From Porphyromonadaceae bacterium UBA3318 (GTDB lineage: Bacteria; Bacteroidota; Bacteroidia; Bacteroidales; Muribaculaceae): DNA of 14,346 nucleotides. The translations under genes were made by a program, and so were the position numbers. The stretch covers positions 1-14,346 of the forward strand of contig DESI01000018.1 in NCBI GenBank assembly GCA_002361235.1, written 5' to 3'. The notes under the pieces were generated by a model. That model was given only the letters and a program-made list of their open reading frames with translations, searched no databases and had not been told where the DNA came from. Shown here in pieces: positions 8,213-14,273 of the stretch (its first letter is position 1; each line of letters starts with the position of its first letter).

Positions 8213-8565
8213 ATGATGTTCATCGTCAATATTTACATCCATATTGTGTCACTTTGGATTGAATAGATGTGAAGCATAATATAGATTATGCTTCAGGCTG
8301 GTTATTATTCTGGAATTTTAACGGCCATACATATTTTACGGAAGACTAACTGATTGTCGTCCCGTCTTTGGCGTACCTATATTTACATCATATCATCAGA
8401 GATAGCAGTTAGGATGTTCCCATAGGCTTCAAAACTTATTTGTCTCAGTTGGCTATATGACAAACTGCTTTGATTGCCTCATCTATATAATTGAAGCAAT
8501 TTTTATGCTTGGTGAATAATATTCCAACCCTTATAAATTTCAATATCTTTTTATCAAAATTAGCA
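8213..8565. other. Intergenic region before the regulator gene; no confident gene
   Basis: This AT-rich stretch of about 350 bp holds a perfect 11-bp dyad at 8270-8295 and a further TTATGCTT at 8503-8510. I see no good -33/-7 promoter pair; the closest -7 candidate is TCACTTTG, one mismatch, near 8250. Short open stretches on the minus strand between about 8300 and 8490 look faintly protein-like but change frame repeatedly and have stops. Confidence 0.5.
8270..8295. repeat. Perfect 11-bp dyad, candidate operator
   Basis: TGAAGCATAAT (8270-8280) is followed by loop ATAG and the exact reverse complement ATTATGCTTCA (8285-8295). No T-run follows, which argues against a terminator. The half-site TTATGCTT recurs at 8503-8510, 56 bp before the regulator start codon, so the pair could be binding sites for that regulator. 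This is inference. Confidence 0.45.
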
Positions 8566-9840
8566 ATGAACAAGATTTTGATTGTAGATGCTTCCGCATC
8601 TGACAATAGGGTTATGTCTGGACTTCTCACGAAAGCTGGATATGATTCTGTTGTCGCGGAGAGCATCGAGGCCGGGAAAACGGAGGCGGCGGAGCTGCCA
8701 CCCGGCGCGGTCATCGTCACGGCAATGCGATTGCCCGACGGTACCGCACGAGAGTTAATCAACTGGCTGAAGGCTGAGGATTACAAATTCCCGGTTTTAG
8801 CCATAGTGGAAAACCTTAACACGACTGACGCTATCGACGTTATGCGTGGAGGCGGTGCCGTTGACATAATCCAACGCCTTGCCATTGACAAGCAACTGGT
8901 GGAAACCGTAGGCAAATATGCTCGACCTGAACACATTGTGCTGACGCTCGACAATCAGCTGATACCTCGTATAAGCGAGGAATGGAAAGCGGTTGAGGAA
9001 AAGGTATCAGCCATTGCCGCTACAAACGCCAATGCCATCGTATTCGGCGAATGTGGCACAGGCAAGGAGCAGATTGCACGGCAAATCTATCAGCAAAGCT
9101 CCCGTGAGCAGAAACCGCTTACCATAGTGGAGGCCGGAAGCGCGCCTTTCATCGGCATACACGACCCGACATCTGACCGGAGCGAGGTGTATAACCGTAT
9201 GAAGAGCTATTTCGCAAAATCGGCTGGAGGCACAATCATCTTCAAGAATGTGCATCTGCTTTCTTTCGAGAAACAATCGGTGCTCCTGCATATTCTTGAA
9301 ACCGAACACCCCGATGTTCGTGTTATCTGCACCGCAGAGCCGGAACTGCTGAAAATGGTTGCCGACAAATCCTTCCGACCTAACCTGTTCTTTATCTTGC
9401 GCCAGCTTGATATAGCAGTGCCATCATTGAAAGAAGCCACCGAGGACATTCCGGCAATCGCAGACTTCTTTCTCAAACAGTATGCCGCAAAGACCGACAA
9501 CGGGAGAAAGCATCTGGACGCATCGGCAGTCAAGGCACTCAAACTATTTCCGTGGCCCGGCAATGTGAGGGAACTGAAAGACATAGTTCTTTTCGCCGCC
9601 TTCCATGCCAAGATCGACACCATCAGCGAAGCCGACATCAAATTCAACCTCTCCGAGCCGTCGGCGGATGACAGCCTCGCACTGCGCAATCCTCTGAAGG
9701 AACGCGATATGATTATCGAGGCGTATCGTCGGGGCGGCAACTGGAAACAGGCGGCGCAACTACTCGGCGTAACCGAAAAAACGCTAATAAATCTCCGCAA
9801 GAAATACGGGATCGACAGCAACGGCGAGATTCAGCCTTGA
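8566..9840 (+). CDS. Degenerate sigma54-activator-like response regulator (pseudo-receiver, AAA+, Fis HTH)
   Basis: The ATG at 8566 starts at the first beta-strand of the receiver (MNKILIVDAS); a TTG at 8491 would add an unlikely 25-residue leader. The 424-aa protein has the NtrC/RteB domain order: receiver (1-115), AAA+ (about 135-345) and C-terminal Fis-type HTH (about 378-416, AAQLLGVTEKTLINLRKKYGI). Several key residues are missing. The phospho-acceptor position in TAMRLPDG is Ala53 instead of Asp, and the acidic pocket has only D8. Walker A is intact (GECGTGKE, 161-168), but Walker B reads IIFKNV (224-229) without Asp/Glu, and no GAFTGA loop is found where expected (about 200-215). WPGNVREL (330-337) is kept. 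It is therefore probably a DNA-binding regulator that neither takes phosphate on its receiver nor drives sigma54 in the usual way. No partner kinase is adjacent. Confidence 0.85.
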   Translation: MNKILIVDASASDNRVMSGLLTKAGYDSVVAESIEAGKTEAAELPPGAVIVTAMRLPDGTARELINWLKAEDYKFPVLAIVENLNTTDAIDVMRGGGAVDIIQRLAIDKQLVETVGKYARPEHIVLTLDNQLIPRISEEWKAVEEKVSAIAATNANAIVFGECGTGKEQIARQIYQQSSREQKPLTIVEAGSAPFIGIHDPTSDRSEVYNRMKSYFAKSAGGTIIFKNVHLLSFEKQSVLLHILETEHPDVRVICTAEPELLKMVADKSFRPNLFFILRQLDIAVPSLKEATEDIPAIADFFLKQYAAKTDNGRKHLDASAVKALKLFPWPGNVRELKDIVLFAAFHAKIDTISEADIKFNLSEPSADDSLALRNPLKERDMIIEAYRRGGNWKQAAQLLGVTEKTLINLRKKYGIDSNGEIQP

Positions 9841-9867
9841 CTATCTCGTTAAAAATGCGTAACTTTG
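9837..9867 (+). promoter_or_regulatory. Bacteroides-type promoter (TTG / TAACTTTG)
   Basis: TAACTTTG (9860-9867) matches the Bacteroides -7 consensus TAnnTTTG exactly. TTG at 9837-9839 lies 20 bp upstream, where the -33 element should be, overlapping the regulator stop codon. Transcription would start near 9872 and run into the structured region and the downstream operon. A reverse-strand match (TATCTTTG, read from 9888 to 9881) also exists but has no evident gene to serve. Confidence 0.5.
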
Positions 9868-9888
9868 CAACGCAAAATAGCAAAGATA

Positions 9889-9908
9889 CCGTCTGAAGAG
9901 TCAGACGG
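9889..9908 (+). other. Short perfect hairpin just downstream of the promoter
   Basis: CCGTCTGA (9889-9896), loop AGAG, TCAGACGG (9901-9908): an 8-bp perfect stem within the first ~40 nt of the predicted transcript. No T-run follows. It may stabilise the 5' end of the RNA or be a protein-binding dyad. Confidence 0.45.
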
Positions 9909-9972
9909 ATACAACAATATAGGATAACATAACTTCCGCATAAGTTCCTTTGTAAATCTGGAAAATTGACAA

Positions 9973-10040
9973 ATACCGAGCTTGGCGTGATGCTTATGCT
10001 ATGCTTATCGCATAGCGTGTAATCACCCTGTTTTCGGTAT
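9973..10040. repeat. 68-bp nested imperfect palindrome with 11-bp tandem repeat
   Basis: Three nested inverted arms share one centre: ATACCGA (9973-9979) with TCGGTAT (10034-10040), GTGAT (9987-9991) with ATCAC (10022-10026), and GCTATGC (9998-10004) with GCATAGC (10010-10016) around loop TTATC. The left part also holds ATGCTTAT twice with an 11-bp period (9990-9997 and 10001-10008), about one helical turn. Such structure fits an origin, a transfer or recombination site, or a structured RNA. Confidence 0.5.
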
Positions 10041-10225
10041 AGGCAATCCAGAGCCTTCAAAGGAGAATAAGAGTTTGCACGCTATTTTTCTGCCCTTAAT
10101 CTAATCACCCAAACACCTCAAATCCTTAACCATTCTACCATCACAGTTGTAAACCGGTAAACCTTACTACTTTAACACGCAGCTCCATACAAATTTTATT
10201 AGACACGAAATCAGTGAATTACAAT

Positions 10226-10240
10226 TTTAACAGTGTTAAA
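10226..10240. repeat. Operator-like near-palindrome
   Basis: TTTAAC (10226-10231), 3-bp centre AGT, GTTAAA (10235-10240). It lies about 80 bp before the small membrane-protein gene. Compact AT-rich symmetric sites like this often bind HTH repressors; the HTH protein at 10567 would be a candidate. The binding is inference. Confidence 0.3.
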
Positions 10241-10261
10241 GTAATCGCTGAGACACTCCAT

Positions 10262-10294
10262 TCGGTTATAATTGCAACCGAGGCACAGACCTCG
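10262..10294 (+). other. Two overlapping, mutually exclusive small hairpins
   Basis: TCGGTT (10262-10267) can pair with AACCGA (10276-10281), or CGAGG (10279-10283) can pair with CCTCG (10290-10294). They share 10279-10281, so both cannot form completely at once. They lie 28-60 nt before the 10323 start codon and could affect its translation. Confidence 0.35.
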
Positions 10295-10322
10295 AAATGT
10301 ATAACCCCAAATATGTAATCGA

Positions 10323-10562
10323 ATGGAAGCAACGACTCCCCCGAACACATCCGGCTTCAGCAAGAAGCCCACCCGTAAGAAACGTAACCCCCTCCGCAGC
10401 CGCAACAACGGCCACCGCAAGGCATCCGCAAACCCTATGGACGGTATGCCCAAGGAGGCGACGGCATGGCTCTGTGGCTCGATGTTCCTCATGGCCGCAG
10501 CCAAACTTCTCGCCCCTTTCATCGGGAATACCCGGCAGTCATCATCAACCACAACGGGCTGA
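10323..10562 (+). CDS. Small basic one-helix membrane protein (79 aa), unknown function
   Basis: I do not recognise a family. The first ~45 residues are polar and strongly basic (SKKPTRKKRNPLRSRNNGHRK). One hydrophobic helix follows (about 47-67, TAWLCGSMFLMAAAKLLAPFI), then a short polar tail, suggesting an inner-membrane protein with its basic end in the cytoplasm. The TGA stop lies 4 nt before the ATG of the HTH gene, an operon-like arrangement that supports a real gene. The competing longer frame over this region (from 10297) gives Arg/Pro/Ser-rich text without domain character. The start codon has no strong Shine-Dalgarno. Confidence 0.5.
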   Translation: MEATTPPNTSGFSKKPTRKKRNPLRSRNNGHRKASANPMDGMPKEATAWLCGSMFLMAAAKLLAPFIGNTRQSSSTTTG

Positions 10563-10566
10563 CCGT

Positions 10567-11013
10567 ATGAAACAGTCAGATGAAGCCAAAGCGGATTTCC
10601 AGACCGCAGCGCAGGCTTACATTTCTCTCATTGAGGAACGTGCCCGCAGCCCCGGCGATTACCCGACCGGAAACAAACCGAGACTTTTCTATCACGGCGA
10701 GCCTATTATCCTCCTGCAAGACATAATCACCGGGCTTGGTGTCAGCGAGAGGACAATCAGACGATACCGCGATGCAGGAAAGATAGAGGTTTACGAGAGC
10801 ATCGAGGGCAACATCAAATTTGTTCTCCAACGCGACCTCGACCGTTTCCTTGAAAACGCCTTCATCAGTTCGTCCCATCCAGACTACAGGACTTTGAAGC
10901 GCAGACCCAATTCCGGCGGCAATGCCGCCAAAACCACCACAAAATCCCCAACTAAATTCAATTATGGACCAGACCACGGATCAGCAGGAAGTGCTGATAG
11001 CCCGCAACAATGA
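10567..11013 (+). CDS. Helix-turn-helix (MerR/excisionase-like) DNA-binding protein
   Basis: This 148-aa protein begins at ATG 10567; 90 further codons upstream in frame are low-complexity and overlap the small membrane gene, so I reject them. Residues 48-72 (LLQDIITGLGVSERTIRRYRDAGKI) form a HTH of the type found in excisionase and MerR-like proteins. A short wing and an anchoring helix follow (FVLQRDLDRFLEN, 85-97). The N-terminal ~30 residues are helical and the C-terminal ~45 are Lys/Thr/Gly-rich and probably unstructured. Bacteroidales mobile elements commonly carry such small HTH proteins, which act in excision or operon control. The last 50 nt overlap the next gene in another frame. 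Confidence 0.75.
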   Translation: MKQSDEAKADFQTAAQAYISLIEERARSPGDYPTGNKPRLFYHGEPIILLQDIITGLGVSERTIRRYRDAGKIEVYESIEGNIKFVLQRDLDRFLENAFISSSHPDYRTLKRRPNSGGNAAKTTTKSPTKFNYGPDHGSAGSADSPQQ

Positions 11014-12430
11014 GAACGGGCAGATGGGAGCTGTCAAAGGCCAGAATCCTGACGGCACTCCCCAGATGGCTGACGCAAAGTCAACGCCATTGAGCGAACT
11101 CGTAAAGTTCAACAAAGGGCAGAACCCCCTCGAAGCGTTCATGTCAAACTTCATACGGCAGGCAAAGAACCCCACCATGTTCAGCTTCTTCCGACTGCCC
11201 GCCGACCGTTATGAAGCCATAGCCCCGGCAATGGCCGACCTTATCCAGAAGGCGGAGCAAAATGCCGAGATGCTCAAACCCTATGCCGTAGAGGTGGACG
11301 CACCCAAACAACAGGTCGAGCAGGGGCAGGACAACAATGTAAAGGAAGAAGCTCCCAAGCAGACGAAGGAGCAACAGACATCCCCCTCCGTCAAGACAAC
11401 TTCTATCGACCCTAACAGCATAGACTGGGCAAAGATAGAGCGGCAGTGGGGCATCAAGCGCGACGACCTTGAAAAATCAGGGGCACTCGACCAGATGGTG
11501 TATAACCGCAAGTCGCCGCAGCTCTTCACCGTAACGCCAAAATTCGGCGACGAGCAGTATTCGCTGGAAGCGAAGCTCTCGTTCAGACACAACCCCGACG
11601 GCTCATATTCACTCGTGCCCCACTTCATCCGCAACGAGCCGCAACTCGACCAAGACTTCAAGGGGTATTCCTTCACAAAGGAGGACAAGGCGGAACTCCG
11701 CAAGACCGGCAACCTCGGCAGGCCCGTTGAGCTTGCCGACCCCAAGACCGGGGAGAAGGTCAGGAGCCTCGTGAGCATCGACAGGCTCACTAACGAGATT
11801 GAGGCAATCCCTGTTGACAAGATCTACATCAAGCCGAAAGTCGCAAACATCGACCTCGACATGAAAGCCATCGGCATACTCAAAAACGGAGGCTTGATAA
11901 GGGAGCAGCATGTGGAACTCCCCAACGGCGCCAAATTCACCGCCGACCTGCAATACAGCGCCTCCAAACGCGACATTGTATTTGTCAACTCCGACCTCTA
12001 CAAGCAGGGGCAGTCTCAGGACACCAACACACAGCAGCAGGTCAGAGACTCATGGCACAACCCCGACGGCTCGATCAAGAGGCTTGAACACTGGTGCAAG
12101 CTCCCTCTGAACGAACAGCAGCAGGCGGATTATCTCGCCGGGAAGAAAGTGCTTGTCGGCGAGGGCAAAGACCGCTTCGGAAACGACTGCACCATCTATT
12201 TCCAGTACGACCCGGAGAAGAAAGCGCCGCAGACCACACGGGTATATCCCGACCGTGACAAGGTTGTCGGCGTGGCGGAGGAAAGCCGCACACAGATGGC
12301 TGTCAACAACGACGGCAAGACCAACGAGGCCACAAAGAATGTGAACGAGCCGTTGCAGCGCGGGCAGACCGCACCGAAGGACGACAGCCAGCAGAAGAAG
12401 CAGGCAAAGCCAAAGGGCCCTAAAGTCTGA
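10964..12430 (+). CDS. DUF4099/DUF3945 domain protein of Bacteroidales mobile elements
   Basis: The ATG at 10964 (MDQTTDQQEVLIARN) is preferred over an ATG at 10922 that adds a Pro-rich 14 residues; it gives 488 aa. The first ~150 residues include a short region (LSELVKFNKGQNPLEAF) and a Gln/Lys-rich linker (about 112-145). Residues about 152-298 match what I recall of DUF4099 (IDWAKIERQWGIKRDDLEKSG, ANLSFRHN-like strand, HFIRNEPQLD, TGNLGRPVELADPKTGE). DUF3945-like units follow: one at about 300-345 (LPNGAKFTADLQYSASKRDIVFV) and a second, shorter one at about 380-430. The tail is Lys/Gln-rich. In related elements this protein is usually next to a DNA topoisomerase gene, as here, suggesting a shared DNA-handling role. 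Its biochemical function is unknown to me. Translation may be coupled to the overlapping HTH gene. Confidence 0.8.
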   Translation: MDQTTDQQEVLIARNNENGQMGAVKGQNPDGTPQMADAKSTPLSELVKFNKGQNPLEAFMSNFIRQAKNPTMFSFFRLPADRYEAIAPAMADLIQKAEQNAEMLKPYAVEVDAPKQQVEQGQDNNVKEEAPKQTKEQQTSPSVKTTSIDPNSIDWAKIERQWGIKRDDLEKSGALDQMVYNRKSPQLFTVTPKFGDEQYSLEAKLSFRHNPDGSYSLVPHFIRNEPQLDQDFKGYSFTKEDKAELRKTGNLGRPVELADPKTGEKVRSLVSIDRLTNEIEAIPVDKIYIKPKVANIDLDMKAIGILKNGGLIREQHVELPNGAKFTADLQYSASKRDIVFVNSDLYKQGQSQDTNTQQQVRDSWHNPDGSIKRLEHWCKLPLNEQQQADYLAGKKVLVGEGKDRFGNDCTIYFQYDPEKKAPQTTRVYPDRDKVVGVAEESRTQMAVNNDGKTNEATKNVNEPLQRGQTAPKDDSQQKKQAKPKGPKV

Positions 12431-12503
12431 CGCGCCGTCACCACCACTTGACAAATCCCGTCATTCACAGTCAGAAACGACAGCGATTCAACTGACAACA
12501 AAG

Positions 12504-12546
12504 TATCCCCAAGTCACGGGGATAGCATCCACTGTCCCCGTGACTT
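12504..12546 (+). promoter_or_regulatory. Mutually exclusive hairpins, candidate attenuator or terminator
   Basis: Hairpin A pairs TATCCCC (12504-12510) with GGGGATA (12518-12524). Hairpin B pairs AAGTCACGGGGA (12511-12522) with TCCCCGTGACTT (12535-12546), 12 bp perfect. The GGGGA segment belongs to both, so only one can form. B is followed by TCATAAAATC rather than a T-run, so B as a terminator would be weak. The switch lies between the DUF4099/DUF3945 gene and the topoisomerase-like gene (start 12580). Confidence 0.55.
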
Positions 12547-12579
12547 TCATAAAATCACCCTAAATCCCCAAATTAAATT

Positions 12580-14193
12580 ATGATTCTAATCGTTTGCGAG
12601 AACACTCGCACAGCAAAGAACGTGGCCCTCGCTATGGGAGCCAACACCGAGACCGCCCCCGGCATATACACATCGGACACAATCTCCGTCGCAACAGTGC
12701 CGGAGAAGTTCATCCGCCAGACACCACTTGAAGATACAGCGGAAGACCGCTATCCCTATCTGCCTGAAAAATTCAGGATGTCCGTCACCATGAAGGAGCT
12801 GGAGCGCGACCTCAAGCCGCTGTTCCGAGAAGCCGCCGAGGTGGTGTTCGCATCCGACGGAGGCGCGGACGCCCAGGCACGCTTCTTCAACATCTGCCGA
12901 CATTTCCGCGTGGGCTGCCCGACAAGCAGAATGTGGCTCACCCGCTTATGCTATGGGGCAATCCGTGGCGCGTTCCACTTCCGTGAGTCCGGCAGACACC
13001 TCTACCGCCTCGCTCAGACCGGACTTGTGTCAAAGGGTATGGATATGCTCTTTGAATACAATATCCGCCAAGCATTCATCCACATCGGGCTTCCATACTG
13101 CGACCTCACCCGTCAGGAGGCAATCGCCCTTGAACATATCGGCGACATAGCAAACGGGTTTTATGACCCGGAGGAATCGGGTTACTCAATCCAAGTCAAC
13201 GTGAACAGACAGGAAGGTTTCGAGTCGCAGACAGTATGGGAGGACGAAGCCGAGGCCGGAAAAGTCCTGTCGGCAATCAGCGTCGGGAATGAAATCCCGG
13301 CGACGATGACCATCTCGGAAACCACGGCATACAATATCCGTTTCCATACACTTCTTACCCTTCAGATGGACGCATACAACAACCTCGGCTTCACCCCGGC
13401 GAAGACAGCGAAAGTGGCGCAGTCGCTCTATGAGAGAGGACTCATATCCTCGCCGCTCACATCATGCTCCCACCTCCCCGTGCAACTGCGCGGACATATC
13501 GAAACCGTGTTCGGGGTGACCGACGGCTACCAATGGGGCGAGAACGAAGCCACGCTCAACAGCCACGCCATCATCACGCTACGGAGGATAGAGGAAGATC
13601 TGACGGCAAGCGAGTTGCAGCTCTACTGGCTCATCTTCAACCGTATGAAAGCGGTGGTCGAGCAACAGCCCACACGCAAATATGCCGTCGTGGAGTTCAC
13701 TGTGGGTGATACGGTTTTCTCCCGCCAGTGGGAGCTTACAGGCGAGGCATACGAAGTCACCGAGAACGGGGTGTTCGATGCGTCGGTGGTGGTGAGGGAT
13801 GCCGCCGTGTACCCCTGCGATATGCCTCCGGCAATGACAACGGCATTTACCGATGTGCTGTGCAGCCTGACCTCAAAGGCCGAATATGCCGATGAAATCA
13901 TGCACACCAACGTACCGTTCACAAAATCCACCAGCGACTACGGCAGCGTCATCAGCAAGCTCATCGACAAAGGGCTTGTGAGCGACGAGGACGGCGACAT
14001 CTGCCTCACACCAGAAGGGCAGTATATCCACGATGAATTTGTCGGCAATGAGTTCGGTGCGACGCTGCTAACGTGGCAGTTCGAGGCCAACGACCTATAC
14101 GAAGGCGAAAGCACGGGCCGCAGTGTGATGGACGGATTTTCCGGCTCACTTCTCCGCATGGTGGAGCTTATCGACCCAGAAACAACCGAATAA
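12580..14193 (+). CDS. Type IA DNA topoisomerase homologue lacking the active-site tyrosine
   Basis: The 537-aa protein follows the topoisomerase III layout. An N-terminal Toprim start keeps the conserved Glu (MILIVCEN, E7). VVFASDGGADAQARF (88-102) aligns with the Toprim AtDaDREGE motif, but only D93 remains; the second Asp is Gly. SRMWLTRLCYGAIRGAF (116-132) matches the following RxWxxxLTxxAIxxAF region. TLLTLQMDAYNNLGFTPAKTAKVAQSLYERGLI (258-289 region) matches the segment leading to the catalytic TYPRTDS motif, which here reads SSPLTSC (290-296): Tyr is Ser291, Arg is Leu293, Asp is Ser295. NSHAIITL (327-334) and a C-terminal GSVISKLIDKGLV/LTPEGQ (455-481) also match the family. It should therefore not cleave DNA; a structural, DNA-binding or regulatory role is inferred. 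It is shorter than typical topoisomerase III (about 650-700 aa) and lacks a Zn-finger tail. Confidence 0.8.
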   Translation: MILIVCENTRTAKNVALAMGANTETAPGIYTSDTISVATVPEKFIRQTPLEDTAEDRYPYLPEKFRMSVTMKELERDLKPLFREAAEVVFASDGGADAQARFFNICRHFRVGCPTSRMWLTRLCYGAIRGAFHFRESGRHLYRLAQTGLVSKGMDMLFEYNIRQAFIHIGLPYCDLTRQEAIALEHIGDIANGFYDPEESGYSIQVNVNRQEGFESQTVWEDEAEAGKVLSAISVGNEIPATMTISETTAYNIRFHTLLTLQMDAYNNLGFTPAKTAKVAQSLYERGLISSPLTSCSHLPVQLRGHIETVFGVTDGYQWGENEATLNSHAIITLRRIEEDLTASELQLYWLIFNRMKAVVEQQPTRKYAVVEFTVGDTVFSRQWELTGEAYEVTENGVFDASVVVRDAAVYPCDMPPAMTTAFTDVLCSLTSKAEYADEIMHTNVPFTKSTSDYGSVISKLIDKGLVSDEDGDICLTPEGQYIHDEFVGNEFGATLLTWQFEANDLYEGESTGRSVMDGFSGSLLRMVELIDPETTE

Positions 14194-14261
14194 ACCGCCT
14201 CCAACGCTATTTCTACCCAAAATAATCAGCCTTAGATAGCTGAAAATCGGATAGAAATCGT

Positions 14262-14269
14262 TAACTTTG
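14262..14269 (+). promoter_or_regulatory. Bacteroides-type -7 promoter box (TAACTTTG)
   Basis: TAACTTTG matches TAnnTTTG exactly and shares the longer core TAACTTTGC with the box at 9860. No clear TTTG/TTG lies at the -33 distance, so strength is uncertain. It lies 68 bp after the topoisomerase-like stop codon and points at the terminator at the window end. Confidence 0.5.
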
Positions 14270-14273
14270 CCAC

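Larger units (their letters stand above)
9841..10322. other. 482-bp structured non-coding region
   Basis: No convincing gene occurs on either strand. From left to right it holds a TAACTTTG promoter box (9860-9867), an 8-bp hairpin (9889-9908), a nested palindrome with iteron-like repeats (9973-10040), a plain AT-rich stretch (about 10080-10220), a 15-bp near-palindrome (10226-10240) and two overlapping hairpins (10262-10294). It could be a long regulatory leader for the genes from 10323, a non-coding RNA locus, or a replication/transfer origin. I cannot decide between these from sequence alone. Confidence 0.5.

Noticed and set aside
8491..8565. 25-residue N-terminal extension of the regulator from TTG 8491
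   Set aside because: Receiver domains begin at the MNKILIVD strand, and ATG 8566 starts exactly there.
9713..10060. 115-aa minus-strand frame over the regulator 3' end and spacer
   Set aside because: It runs antisense to a real gene, includes the palindrome and has no domain-like content; the reverse-strand promoter match near 9881-9888 alone is not enough.
10297..10566. N-terminal extension of the HTH protein by 90 residues from ATG 10297
   Set aside because: The text is Arg/Pro/Ser/Thr-rich without domain character and overlaps the small membrane-protein frame; the ATG at 10567 starts a sensible helical protein.
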